A stretch of 64,000 bases of DNA from Talpa occidentalis (taxonomy: Eukaryota; Chordata; Mammalia; Eulipotyphla; Talpidae), in the NCBI RefSeq assembly GCF_014898055.3, contig NW_026555331.1, positions 96,432,684 to 96,496,683 on the forward strand, written 5' to 3'. The position numbers were made by a program, and so were the translations under genes. Positions 11,467 to 23,498 of this stretch are shown here, one piece after another (position 1 is the first letter of the stretch; each line of letters begins with the position of its first letter). A model generated the notes under the pieces. It was not told where the DNA came from, did not search any database, and worked only from the letters and a program-made list of their open reading frames with translations.

Positions 11467-11752
11467 GGCCTCCCCATGGCGCAACGGTTAAGCGCTGGGT
11501 TGCAAAGCTGCCTGCAGCCTCTGTAGCGCAGGTTCAATCCCCGGCTGCTCCCAGGCCACTGGAGGAGGGTCCCACATGGCACACAGACCTCTCCTGCTGC
11601 CTGCTGCTCCCCTCAGCAGTATACTTCCGTCCTTCTGCCTGCTCTGCTCCCCACTCTGGCTCTGGCGAATTCTCTCACCTCTCACGCTTCTGACTGTACC
11701 CAGTGCTTGTATAAATAAATAAATATATAAATCTTAAAAAAAAAAACAAAAA
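11467..11752 (+). mobile_element. tRNA-derived SINE, subfamily a
   Basis: Full-length copy with a perfect 19-bp TSD, AAAACTTAATGATTAGATG, at 11448-11466 and 11753-11771. The head GGCGCAACGGTTAAGCGCTGG carries the A box and GGTTCAATCCCC the B box. The tail is TGTATAAATAAATAAATATATAAATCTT then A-rich. The perfect TSD and few changes argue for a fairly young insertion. Confidence 0.95.
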
Positions 11753-11771
11753 AAAACTTAATGATTAGATG

Positions 11772-12277
11772 AAAATTCATTAATATTTCTTTTCTACATG
11801 TGTATTTATGTATTTTACACCTGTATTTATTGTGTGTCTTCTATATTTGCTTTTGATATTAGCAAATATAGCAGCTACCTTAAGTCCTTTGAAAATAAGA
11901 AGGGTGATAACAATATATTTATTTGAATTTTAATACAACTAATTGTAAGAAATGTTATCTCTGAATTTATTCTTTTGTTTTTGCTTAAATACCTTTTAAG
12001 TATACTTGTAAAAGCACTAAGGATCACATGAAATAAACAACCCAATGTAAGTGTCATCAGATATATAGTCATTGATTCACTCACTACTTTTGTCCAGTAA
12101 CCAATCATATGAATCCAAAGGAGAAAAAAATAGCATATGATGGAACACATGATGGAAGTGTCCCAGGTCTATGAGAAAAAAGATTATCAGCCTGCAGAAT
12201 GAATATCTTACGTTATAGTTAGGAGCATATTTTGGGTTTTATATACTCCATTGAGTGTAATAAACACACTTTTCTAT
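11772..12277. other. Unique AT-rich DNA between two SINEs
   Basis: No gene or recognisable repeat seen; the minus frame 11875-12150 has no domain I recognise. Confidence 0.5.
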
Positions 12278-12294
12278 TCAAAGCTACCGGAGTA

Positions 12295-12563
12295 GGGGCC
12301 TCCCCGGTGGCGCAGCGGTTGAGCGCTGGGTTACAAAGCTGCCCGCAGTCTCTGCAGCACCGGTTCGATCCCCAGCTGCTCCCCGGCCACCAGAGGAGGG
12401 TCCCACATGGCGCGCAGACCTCTCCTGCCTCCTGCTGCTCCCCTCAGCAGTGTATTTCGGTCCTTCTGCCTGCTCTGCTTCCCGCTCTGGCTCTGGTGAA
12501 TTCTCTCGCCCTCCCATGCTTCTGACTGTACCCAGTGCTTGTATAAATAAATAAAAATAAATC
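12295..12563 (+). mobile_element. tRNA-derived SINE, subfamily a (clean reference copy)
   Basis: The copy closest to a consensus in this window. TSD TTCAAAGCTACC(G/A)GAGTA at 12278-12294 and 12564-12581, with one mismatch. The head has GTGGCGCAGCGGTTGAGCGC (A box) and CCGGTTCGATCCCC (B box, about 60 bp downstream). The body has a pyrimidine-rich CTCTCCTGCCTCC...CCCTCAGCAG core. The 3' end has CAGTGCTTGTATAAATAAAT, AATAAA signals and ATCTT. Confidence 0.95.
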
Positions 12564-12581
12564 TTCAAAGCTACCAGAGTA

Positions 12582-13019
12582 AATCATGTAATGATAGGAT
12601 TGTCTTGAATATAATTTCATCAAATTATTTGGAAGGGAGAGGTTACTGCAGAAGATGTTTCAGTTTAATTTCTATCAAAATGTTATTTTCCTTATAATAT
12701 GCTTGTAGTTTTCAAAATTATCAATTGTATTCTTTACAGAAGGAACAAAAACAGAATCACAGAAATATTTATATTGGCTTTTTATATAATTTCTATGCAA
12801 AAAAAGCACACAAAACCCTGCAGATGTATTATAGTTTAATGTAAGTGTCTCTTTCAGAATTCCTCCTATGCCAAAATCTAATATTTCTCATTTACTTGGG
12901 ACAGTGACTCATTTGTATTCACTGATCAGGCTGCGCTGGGGAGAATGGTCCTCTTCAAGGAGACTATAAGTGTTGCTAAAATGAACAGCCACATGCAAAA
13001 TAATGAAACTTTAACCACT
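12582..13019. other. Unique DNA
   Basis: AT-rich sequence without a recognised gene or repeat, running into the old L1 that starts around 13020. Confidence 0.45.
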
Positions 13020-14325
13020 ACTCTACACCATACACCAAATTAAAGAATTAAATGTAAGACTGAAACCACAAACTACATAAAAGAAACACCATAAGCTCCT
13101 TGACATCAGTCTTAAAGACTTTTGTTGTGGGTTTGATTCCTAAGGCCAGGGAAACAAAAGCAAAATCAGACAAATGGGAAAATACCAACTTGCTTCTACA
13201 CAGGAAGGAAACATCATTAAAAGCCAAGAAGAAAGTGACTGATAGGGATAAGATATTTGCAAATCATATATCCTACATGATGTTAATATCTGAAATACAT
13301 AAAGGACTCATACTACTCAGTAACATTAAAAAATAGATGATTATGAAGAAGGCAGAGGATCTGAATAGACATTTCTCCAAGGAAGACATCCAGATGGCCC
13401 ACAGGCGCATGAAAAGTTGTTCATCATTACTTATCAATTGGGAAATGCAAATTGAAACCACAATGGCATCACCTCACACATATTAGCATGGCTAATATCA
13501 AACAGAAAAGAAATAATGTGTTGGAAAGGATGTGGGTAAAGGAGGAACCAGATATACTGTTGATAGGAAATATAAATGTGTTTAGTCACTAAGGAAATCA
13601 GTATGAAGATTGCTAAATAAATTAGGACTACAATTACTAAAAGTTCCAGCCCTTCCAATTCTGGGTATTTATCTGAAGAATATGAAAACATTAATTTAAA
13701 AATACATATGTACCCCATGAATATTACATTATTATTTACAATAGGCAAGGTATGGAAATAACCTATGTGCCCATCAATGAATTAATGAATAATGATATAA
13801 TACACACAGTGGACTAAGAGTCAACTATAAAAAGGAATAAAATCTTGCCATTTGCAACAACATGAATTGATGTAGCACACATTAAGATGCATGAAATAAG
13901 TCAGATGAAGGAAGACAAATACCATATGATTTGACTCATTTGTAGAATTTTTTTTTTATTTTATAGATTTTTTTACATCATTTTTCATTTTTGCACAATG
14001 TATGCGTTTTCATCTTGGTTATCGTCCCCATACAATCCCCACCCCTCTTATTTTGACCCTACTCCTTCCTCCCCTCCCCCCCGTAGAATATTTTTAAATG
14101 AACCAAAAAATCCCAAACAAATTCACAGATACAGAGAATAGGTTGGTTGTTACCCGGGGGAAGGGAATTGGGGGATGGGTGAAATGGATTAAAGGAGTCA
14201 ATTGTAAGGTGAGGAATGTAAATTAGTGTAGTAGTATGACCATGTGGTGTATATAGTTGTTGAATTGTAATGTTGTACATCTGAAACATATATGATAAAC
14301 CACTGTCACCTCAATAAAAGAAAAA
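13020..14325 (+). mobile_element. Old LINE-1 ORF2 3' end and 3' UTR, interrupted by a younger L1
   Basis: Phrases in L1 ORF2 order are readable: GACTGAAACCACAAACTACATAAAAG, GCAAATCATATATCC, AGACATTTCTCCAAGGAAGACATCCAGATGGCC (13366 on), GGGTATTTATCTGAAGAATATGAAAACA (13664 on), then a 3' UTR ending in ACCTCAATAAAAG near 14312. Frameshifts and stops break every frame, so it is inactive. The insertion at 13949-14082 sits inside it. Confidence 0.85.
13949..14082 (-). mobile_element. Short young LINE-1 3'-end insertion, nested
   Basis: Minus-strand L1 tail. A poly(T) run is followed by the complement of the 3' UTR also seen at 63440-63590 (ATGATGTAAAA, TTGTGCAAAAATGAAAAA, GATTGTATGGGGAC). The flanking heptamer GTAGAAT occurs at 13942-13948 and 14083-14089, consistent with a TSD. 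It is inserted into the older L1's 3' region and so is younger. Confidence 0.85.
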
Positions 14326-14509
14326 TACTACAGCCTTCTTTTCATCCCCAGCATATTGCTTGTCTCCCAGATATTTTTCTCTATATCTGTAAGAATAAGA
14401 GATAGAGCCTTATAAATTATCCTTTAACCTGAACCTGATCAAATAGAAGCTTTCCTTTCCTGGGAGTATTAATGAAGGAAATTCAAACTTATTTAACGAA
14501 ACAACCGAT

Positions 14510-15135
14510 CTCTCTATCAAATAGAGATATAACTCACATATCATAAAATTTACCCTATCAAAGCATACAGTTAGTGATTATTTAGTATATTCCCAGAGTT
14601 GTACAATCATCACCACTATCTACTTAAAGAACATTTTAATCACTCCCCAAAATACCCATGAGCAGTCACCTCCTAGACACCCCTCCTCTATGCAATTCTC
14701 CTACAATGTAATCCCCATCCCTGGCAATCACTATTCTACTTCCTACCTCTATAGATTTGTTCATGCTGTTCATTTCATCTAAATGGAATCCTACAATATT
14801 TAGTTCTTTAGAATGGTTTATTTTACTTAAAATGTTTCAAGGTTCATCCTTGTTAGACATAGCAGGTATTGCTATTACCTTCCTTTTCTATTGCTAAAAA
14901 GATTTTACTGTATGGATGTAACACATTTCATTTATGTATTGATCATCTGATGGATATTGGGTTGTTTTTTCTTTGGGATTACTGTGAATAATACTTCTGT
15001 AAACATTCATGAATAAGTTTTGGTGTGGACATGTTTACTTGGGTATATATTTAAGATTGGAATTGCCAGAATATGCTAATTTTATATTTAACTCTTTGAG
15101 ATACCCCTTTACACACACTTTTAAAATTTTACTTC
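14510..15135 (-). mobile_element. Ancient LINE-1 3' segment (L1M-type), minus strand
   Basis: Plus-strand text follows the well-known antisense L1M order: AACTCACATATCATAAAATTTACCC (14530), GTTGTACAATCATCACCACTATCTA (14599), CTATAGATTTGTTCATGCTG, TCATCTAAATGGAATCCTACAATA, ACATGTTTACTTGGGTATATATTTAAG near 15030. No coding frame survives. Ends are approximate. Confidence 0.8.
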
Positions 15136-18027
15136 GTTAATGGTTATATAGTAATATTACCAAAAAGAAAAAATTCCAAGCATAAATAAATCTCATTAAA
15201 ACAAATTTTACAAAGGATGCTATTTACTTGGTTCTTTTCCAATCTGAATTCCCAAATCAGAAACAGTCTATTCAAGTAGGGTCTGTTCTCTTCAAGTATC
15301 TCTAAGTGCCTATGCCTTTAGCATAGGCCTTTAGCAGGACAAAACTAGAGCCAATAGAAATGTTTAAGTCCTTAATTAGATTGTCTCCTTTCCTGAGTTA
15401 TCTTTCATTGACCCATTTTTTTCCCCTCAGAGGCCTTAGTCTGTCTTCATGTCTGCTCTTCGTTTGCTTAGATTTTCCTTAAAATACCTCAAGAATTCTT
15501 TTTTTCCAGTTAAGCCTATAAAATTATTGCACACATAAGAAAGATCATTGATTCTCTGTTAACACAGCTCTGAAGCACTGTAAATTCTTCTTCAGTGAGT
15601 ATTCCTTCAATGGGTCTGAGTCTTAACCATCATGATGAAATGTAGTCTCTTGATTAGAATGACATGCAGAATACATTTCAGTCCCAGCTGAAAATAATAC
15701 ACTCCACACTATCAAGACACAGGTGCCGAGTACTTCTTGGGGAATATCTTTTCAGACCTTCCCTGGCAGTGAAAGCTCAGAGATGGCATTCCTAGATAAT
15801 GTCACACTGTTTCCCTTTCCTAAAAGGAAAAAGAACATATCTTTTCTAGATGATCAAAATTTAGGTTTTTTTTTAAACCAATGCAAAGAAAATAACCATT
15901 TAAATGCCTTTAGAATTGAATGCTTCCTCAAAAGTGTTTTAAAACTTTCTTTTCATCATTGTCTTTTCAGTCAATGCCTATGTGAAAATTTTCCTTTCAT
16001 GAAGCGACAATATTCTTAGCTTGAAATAGCACATTTAATGATAAAGGAAATGTGTTTTCTAGCCTGAAAGAGATGTATCTATGTGGGAAAAATGCATGGA
16101 AGGAAGGATTTTTCCCCTTCCTGTTATAAATTGAAGATTGTTGCTAAGTATACTTTCTTTTCTTAAGATAAATGACAAGTGTTGTAATTTTCCAACACTG
16201 AATTGTGGTAATGTTGTTGCTATGTTGTGTGATGTTAATGTAACAAAATAGAGAAACATCAGGAACTACTGATTTTTTTTATTTCTTTCTTGTGTACTTC
16301 TTTAGCCCCATTGTCAAGTCAAAGATAAAGTGTCATTTACTTTAGTGACATCTACAGGCATTGTCAGAGAAAAACATTCTCAATTCTCTGAAACTGAAAC
16401 ACACTCATTAATCCAACCAGAAACCCCTGTCTATATTCAGATGGAGGGCTAGTGGTCTCCAGTGGAGTACTATACAGAAGGTAGACCTCACCCTAGATTC
16501 AGCTGTGTCTTAAAACACAGCCATTTGATTCCAAAACTGATATTCCTCAAATACTTAGTCATCTTGATTTCCCCCACTCTCACCTCATCCACATGGTCCA
16601 GTGAAGGTTTAATACTATTTGGCCTAAATAATGTAAATGCTTCTAGTCAGTTTGTCTACTTATCATTCTCCTCACATGAATTGTGCTTTCTATTAAATTT
16701 GACTGAGTAAGGGGAGACTTCGAGGTCTCATACATGGACCCCTGCTACCCTCACACTTTCTGAGCTGAACAAACTTACGGTCCTGTCTCAAGATACCAGA
16801 AGTAGAAAGGGTGAAAAATGTCTTGGAGTGGCCTGAGCTACCAGAGTTGGAAGACTACAGCAGCACACTGGGTTAAGTAACCTGGGAAGCACCTAATGTA
16901 AGATGACCAGAAACTTGACACATCTGAATGATGCCAATATAAATAAAACTACGGAGTGGTGGGCACCACTAGATTAGGCAAAGAGAATAAGATAAAGTGG
17001 GTTGGCTAGAGAGAGCATCTCTGCAGCAAGATTTTATAGTGTCAGGTAGGGGAAGGGGAGGGGACCAATGACCAAAATCCCACAATGATGCCCATTAAAA
17101 AAAAGAGCCACATTAGGAGCCTGCCATGCTGGAGAGCACTTGACAGCCAGGTAAGACCTCCAGATAGTACCGGCCACATAAATAAGATATTTCCCCCTCA
17201 CCCCCATGAGGAAGTTCCCATGGTCAGAATGTGGTAGTATGTTGCCAAATGGCTTTCATAGGAGACTGTCTTGCAGACTGATTTATTATGCTCAGATGTG
17301 AGCATTTTGAAACGCCACAAATATTTATCAAGAGGATTTACAGATGCTTGGCTTTTATAGCTGCATGTTGATAGGACTACTACATCAGCTGCTTATAAAA
17401 TAAAAAGTATTCTTCATCACACAGGAATATAAATGATGAAACACAACAGACTCACTTGTATGTGGATCATGGATGATTTCTGGATTTTTTTTTTCATCCC
17501 ACAGAGGAAGAATTATACTCCTCCTGGAAGGGAAATAAAACAAAAAGGGAAGAGGGGAGAGAGTGCTTTCAAGAGCCAATTTACTGATAGCAGAGGCCAG
17601 AAAGTAGTGAGGTGTGTTGCACAAATATCTACTTCCTTGTTCCTTGCCACACTCACAGTCCTGCCATACTTTTGAGTCATTCAGCAGTTACCTGCATGTC
17701 TCCAGAAATCTTCCATCTTTCCAGTGACTTCCACTAGAATTCAGACCACCCTAGAGGTTCAAGGGCATAATGGATGGAAAAGAGAAAATTTTTTGTGTGT
17801 TCTTCCCTCTCCTCCATTTCTTTGGGAAGAACATTGCTCTCCCATCACCACCATGAGACAGGAAAGCAGGAGACATTCCAGAATATGGCTAGGTAGGACA
17901 CAGCCCTAGCTTGCCTGGGTGAGGAGGGGATTAGCAACATGAGTAAGCAAATCTGTCCATCCTGAGCATTTTCTCATCCCATTTTTCCACTTTGTCCTTT
18001 ACACATCCCAAGGACCTTCTTAAAAAT
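15136..18027. other. Unique DNA, no gene recognised
   Basis: About 2.9 kb without confident repeats. Several short frames (15723-16019, 17433-17675) match no family that I know. 17040-17070 is G-rich. Some of this may be ancient repeats or conserved noncoding sequence, but I cannot support either. Confidence 0.45.
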
Positions 18028-18036
18028 CTCTCCTAG

Positions 18037-18306
18037 TGGGGCCTACCTGGTGGCACAAGGGGTTAAGATGCAACCTATGAAGCTATCCACAGCCACTGCA
18101 GAATGAGCTCAATCCCCAGCCAGGGGGCTACCCACATGGGGCAGCAGACCTCTCCTGACTCACCCACTACTCCCCTCAGTAGTATATTTCAGTCAATCTA
18201 CCTGTTCTGCTTCCCGCTCTCTCTGGTGAATCCTCTCACCCCCCATCGCTGGCCTGAACCCCAGTTCTTGTATACATAAGTAAATAAATCTGAAAAAAAA
18301 AAAAAC
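18037..18306 (+). mobile_element. tRNA-derived SINE, subfamily c (older)
   Basis: Diverged copy with TSD CTCTCCTAG (18028-18036 and 18307-18315). Diagnostic head: GGGGTTAAGATGCAACCTATGAAGCTATCCACAGCCACTGCAGAATGAG, split here by normal reading as GGGGTTAAGATG then TGAAGCTATCC. The 3' end is GGCCTGAACCCCAGTTCTTGTATACATAAG instead of the ACCCAGTGCTTG ending of subfamily a. Confidence 0.9.
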
Positions 18307-18619
18307 CTCTCCTAGAGAAAAATAGCAACAGCTCTACCAACTAAACTCATCAAGAGGATCACCCTCATCCACTTTACTACTTAAGGTAGCAAATGTGCTC
18401 TGAGTTATTTGAACTCAAAGAGAACTCTATTAATTTTCCACTAATAGAAAAATATGTACAGTGGTCATTACATTAAATAGAATTAAGACCAAAGTTGATT
18501 TGAAAGGAAACATATGAAATATCCCCCAATATCAGAGAGGACACTGGAAGCAAGAAATAAGGGGGAAAGTGATTTAAACTAAACAAACAAGTGGACATAC
18601 TATAGTGAAAACCAAAATT

Positions 18620-18895
18620 TGTGGGTCTCCTTGATGGTTCAGGGGTTAAAGAGACAGCACAATAAGCTATCCCAAGCCACTGCAGCATGAGTTTGATCCC
18701 TGGCTAGGGAGCTATCCCACATGATGCAGCAGACCTCTCCTGTTTCATCCGCTGCCTCCCTCAGCAGTGTATTTCATTAGATCTGTCTGTTCTGCTCCCT
18801 GCTCTGTCTCTGGTGAATCTTCTCGCCCCCTCACCTCTAGCCTACAACCCAGTTCTTGTATGCATAAATAAATATATCTTTTAAAACAAAAGAAA
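18620..18895 (+). mobile_element. tRNA-derived SINE, subfamily c (older)
   Basis: Same subfamily as the copy 580 bp upstream: GGGGTTAAAGAGACAGC, AAGCTATCCCAAGCCACTGCAGCATGAG, CCAGTTCTTGTATGCATAAATAAATATATC. TSD is weak (CAAAATTTGT before, AAAATTTTGT after), consistent with age. Boundaries are approximate to a few bases. Confidence 0.85.
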
Positions 18896-19550
18896 AACAA
18901 AACATGAAAAAATTTTGTAGATTGATTGGCTATCAGAATAGACAGAGACAAAGAATTGGAAGATTAATGGAAGGCTTCAGCAAGACAAAGGTAGCTATAG
19001 AATATTCCACCAAAGTATCAGTTAATGAATCTTTAAAACCCTCTGTTGGTTACAGTCTCAAACAATAGCCTCTTTTTGAGAAACTCTTTTTTTTTTTCTG
19101 ATATTCATGTCAAAGTACCTTCAACTCCATTCACAATCCTAAACTGAACATGTATGAAGACCTAGTAACTGTGTGTTCCAACAGATTATTTCACAGTTTT
19201 ATTTAGATCTTTGGTTGGTGGTATCTCCAATATTTATATAAATTGTCAATTCTGTTAACTATCTCAAACCTAAGGAAAGTTTGACCTCTAACATATTCCC
19301 TTTGGGCATTGAAATTGCCTGTGATCAACATTCTCTACCCTGCCTGGCAAAGACATTGCTAAGTGGAATTTTTTTTTTTTATTAAATCTCTTTCACCAGG
19401 TACCCTGTCATGTAGAATGAGAATTGACATGTTCAAGGCAACAATTAAGCTGGTGTTCAAATATCAAGTCAAAAATGAAACACAATGGACAATGCTTAAG
19501 AATTTGATATATTTAGCTGTCTTTCTTCTTTCCTGATAATCCTATCTTTT
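18896..19550. other. Unique DNA
   Basis: No gene or repeat recognised; two homopolymer T runs at about 19089 and 19370. Confidence 0.45.
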
Positions 19551-19563
19551 AAAAATGTAAACA

Positions 19564-19847
19564 GGGTCTCCCCTGGTCGCGCAGCAGTTGAGCACTGGGC
19601 TGCGAAGCTGCCCGCAGCATCTGCAGCCCTGGTTCCATCCCCAGCTGCTGGTGAGGGTCCCACATAGTGCGACAGACCTCTCCTCTCTCTCCCACTGCTC
19701 CCCTCAGCAGTATATTTTGTCAGTCTGCCTGTTCTGCTCCCCACTCTGGCTCTGGTGAATTCTCTCACCCTCCCACGCTTCTGACTGTACCCAGTGCTTG
19801 TATAAATAAATAATTAATAAAATTCTTTAAGAAAATAAAAAAAAATT
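19564..19847 (+). mobile_element. tRNA-derived SINE, subfamily a
   Basis: Bounded by TSD AAAATGTAAACA (19552-19563 and 19848-19859). It has an intact A box region (GTCGCGCAGCAGTTGAGCAC) and a B-box-like CTGGTTCCATCCCC. The body lacks the CCGGCCACCAGAG segment present in other subfamily a copies, a short internal deletion also seen at 22162, 37769 and 54778. Confidence 0.93.
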
Positions 19848-19859
19848 AAAATGTAAACA

Positions 19860-21239
19860 ATTTTTTTTTTACATATTTATCCCCTTTGATATATCAGAGC
19901 TATAAATACATTATAACACATTTAATTTTATCTACTCTTTTGATCTGGAGAAGAACAATTTGTAGACAGACTACATCCAGATGCTACATATAGCCTCAAT
20001 ATTAGTTTGGGATGCAGGGTTAGTGTTCCCCATCCCCACCATCAGCTTCTACAGGTATTGTGAAGACTAGCTATTTGAATTACAACTTTTTCCTGAAACT
20101 TTAGAATTTGAAGTTATGCCTCCAAAAATATGGAATCAGATAAGATATGTAATATGAATTCCCAGATCAAAAATGGAACATTCATTTCATTCACATTATA
20201 AAAGCTTATCGACCACCAGTGATGGGCCAGATAATTTTTTTACACATAAAAATCCCTCTATTTATGAAAATAATTAAGGTTATTTGAAAGATTTTAGAGG
20301 AAAAGTATTACTTAGATTACATAATTTTAAATTATGTAACAATTATCATTTATAATAGTATTGACTTTCAATTTACCAATTTGAATAGACTTTAATCCAC
20401 ATACAATGATAGAACTTTAAAATAGAAATATTTTCTTCCCGAAGAAAATCTTTAAATGTATTGAAAAAGCACTGAAATATAAGCAATTAATAAGAAATGT
20501 TGTAGTTCTGACTCCGATCTAATGCTATTCTTCTGCCGCTTTTTACTGTAAAATATTATTTACAATCCATGTATAAAATGAGCAAGTGGTTAGAAGAAAC
20601 TACTTAGTCATATAATGTCCACAACAATAATAATTATAATATATGTATATATTATATTTGAATGATTGATACAATTTTGGAAAGAGAAGAAAAGAGAGAG
20701 AAAATAAGGATTTAATTAGTCTGTGGGTTGAGCAACATCCAAGGGATATAATACTGCTCCTTGCAGAAACAGATGATTTTCTGATGACATCACCATTACA
20801 ACATGCAGGATAGCTAGAAAGAATACTGCAGAATCATTAACTGCACCCCATAAACTAGAGAGACAAGCATCTGCTTCATTTTCTCACCAAGTTTTAGCCT
20901 TTAAAGATGTTCAAAAATGGCTACTTAAGACATTTACTAGTACACAGTTGACTACAAACCCTCCAATTGGCTTAAAAATCTTAAATTTCTTCTTTCTGGT
21001 TATTAAAAATATTAAATAGGGAAAGAAAAGTGAACAGAGTTTAAAAAGAGGAAAAATATGTACAAAGTGTTAGAGCTTTCCTAAACTATGCTTATATGAT
21101 ATAAAAATTACATGAGAGGAAACAGTAAAAAACAAATTTTTGCCTGATATGGTAATATCATTTCCCTCTATAGTTACCTGGATCTACCACGTTATTATAA
21201 ACCAACCCACCAGGAAGAAACAAAAATAATCATACTCCA
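19860..21239. other. AT-rich DNA, no gene recognised
   Basis: Mostly A+T with scattered short inverted AT tracts (20630-20655). No confident repeat assignment; the last part may be the eroded start of the L1 that becomes readable near 21240. Confidence 0.4.
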
Positions 21240-22161
21240 AAGCAATAGACTTGCAATCAGATCTCAAATAATGCATTAAATCAAGAATGAGATTTCAAGT
21301 CAAAAAAATCATAAGTCATGCAAAGAAATGGGCAGCATGAGTGAGAGTTATTAGAGGCAATACATAGTAGATTCAGAGTGCAAAAATTTCAGATACTGGA
21401 ATAATCTGACACCAAACATGAAGTGTATGTTATATGCTAATAGAAATACTATGCAGGTGAAGAAAAGAATCAAACAGGTCTAACAAAGAACCATATACAA
21501 AGAAATAAATATAACAAAGAAATATATATCTAAAAATAAAAAGATAAATATATTCTAATATAAAAAATCAATATATTAATTAAACAATAAATTGGAAATG
21601 AAAGAACACAAATAAATTGATAGAAAATCTGAAGAAACTGTTCAGAGTGTAGAATGAGATAGAAAATAATGCAAGGAATTAAAGGACATAAGGATTAAAG
21701 TGAGAAGGCCTAATCTCTGTGCATGTCAGAGTCCAGTAATACAAAAAGAAAAAAATAGAATTGGGTAGAAATTAGCATTTAAAAATATGGTGGGCTAAGA
21801 ATTTAACAGAAATGTTGAATAGTTTTAGATTTAGAAATCTCAGTGAATCCCTAGAGCAAGATAAATAAAAAATCATAGAACACTGACAAAGTGACAAAGA
21901 AAGCTATACAATGTTTGACCAGCAAAATTACTTATTTTTACCTAATGGACGTATAAAATACATTATACAGAATAAAATTTTCATGTATAAAAAGACTATA
22001 AAAGTTGCTAGAAATCAAGACTCCAAAAACTTTAAAGAATTATATCACACAGACCACACTATCTGGCTTCAATACAATAATTCAGAGATAATTAGAAACC
22101 TATCATATGTTTCAAATTAAAAACATATTTCAAAAAATAGAAACCAAAATATCATTATGGA

Positions 22162-22461
22162 GGCCTCCCTAATGGCGCAGCGGTTGAGTGCTTGGTTGTG
22201 GAGCTACCCGCAGCCTCTGCAGCACCGGTTCAATCCCCGGCCCCCAGGTGAGGGTCCCACATGGCGCGCAGACCTCTCCTGCCGCCCGCTGCTCCCCTCA
22301 GCAGTGTATTTCTTCAGTCTGCCTGTTCTGTTCTCCGCTCTGGCTCTGGTGAATCCTCTTCCCCTCCCACGCTTCTGACTGTACCCAGTGCTTATATAAA
22401 TAAATTAATTTAAAAAAAAAGAACATACCATGATTTATGTAGATGGTATGTAGTTAAAAAA
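22162..22461 (+). mobile_element. tRNA-derived SINE, subfamily a, with extra 3' sequence inside its TSD
   Basis: SINE body 22162-22420, A box GCGCAGCGGTTGAGTGC, B box CCGGTTCAATCCCC. The A-tail ends near 22420, yet the TSD partner of the upstream ATCATTATGGA (22151-22161) does not occur until 22462-22472. The intervening 41 bp (GAACATACCATGATTTATG, AGATGGTATGTAGTT, A-run) must belong to the insertion or be later-added. The simplest reading is a read-through transcript that was reverse-transcribed with its flank. Confidence 0.88.
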
Positions 22462-23234
22462 ATCATTATGGAAATTGAAAATATTTAAAAATGAAAGGTA
22501 ATGAAATACAATAATATGTAAAAAATATATAAAACATAGTTTAATAAGTATTGAGATGGATTGCTTAAGAAATTTTATAAGTTTCTAAAAATTAATAAAC
22601 CAAACAACCAGCTTACCATAACTGGGAAAAAAAAAACCAAAGTAGTAAAAGAAAATAATGAGGGCACGAAAGACAAAAATTAAACAAAAATAGAGACAAT
22701 TAAAAGTCAATGTTGTTATGTTTTAAAAAGACTGAAAATTAAAAAAAAAAAAACCTCAAAGATTAATCAAGAAAATTCACAAACATTAGAAATGCAAAGG
22801 GAGGCATAATGGTAGAGATTAAAATATTAGTATGAGGATATTCTGAATAACCTATACACCAAATTTTAAAATAGCCAAATTCAATGTTTTAAAAATAATT
22901 TAACAAAATCAATTCAGTAAGAAATTCTGAAAATATTGAAACACTAAAATTAATAGTTAACAATCATCCCACAAAGAAAACACCAAGCCCAAATGACATA
23001 ACAGGGACCATCTACCAATCATTTTAAGTGAATCCTACAAATATTATCCAGAAAACAGAAGAATAAAGAATTTTGCACGACTTATTTTCTAAAACAAGTA
23101 AAAAATTTGTTTTTACCAAAGGACTCTAAGTAAAGAAAAATTAGAAGCCAAATTTAGTCTTGAACATAGGTACAACTAAATTAAATACTAGCAAACTAAA
23201 TCCAGTAATGAATATAAAAGGCAAACCATCATGA

Positions 23235-23498
23235 GTTGGAAGGGATCGTGCTCAGCGAAATAAGCCAGAAAGAAAAAGAAAAATAACAGATGGTCTCACT
23301 CATAGCAGGAATCTAGAAAACTTAAATAAGGGACCAGGAAAAAGAATAACTATAAGAAAGAAAATATCAAAATCAACAAACAACTATGAACCAGAGACAC
23401 TCTATGGGGTGGGGGGGGCAGGGAAAGGAGGGATTGGGGTCAAAATAAGGGAGTTGTAATTGTATGGGGAACATAAAAATAAAATTTAAATTAAAAAA
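23235..23498 (+). mobile_element. Young LINE-1 3'-end stub
   Basis: 264-bp, severely 5'-truncated L1 with a perfect 19-bp TSD, AAAAGGCAAACCATCATGA, at 23216-23234 and 23499-23517. The sequence starts in the last ORF2 codons (GGAAGGGATCGTGCTCAGCGAAATAAGCC), passes the ORF2 stop and the G-rich 3' UTR tract (23405-23440), and ends in poly(A). It is nearly identical to the 3' part of the L1 at 2471, so the same young family. Confidence 0.95.

Noticed and set aside
12295..12380. Possible genuine tRNA genes at the SINE heads
   Set aside because: A and B boxes are present but the sequences do not close a proper cloverleaf acceptor stem and continue into the SINE body. All 18 are SINE heads.
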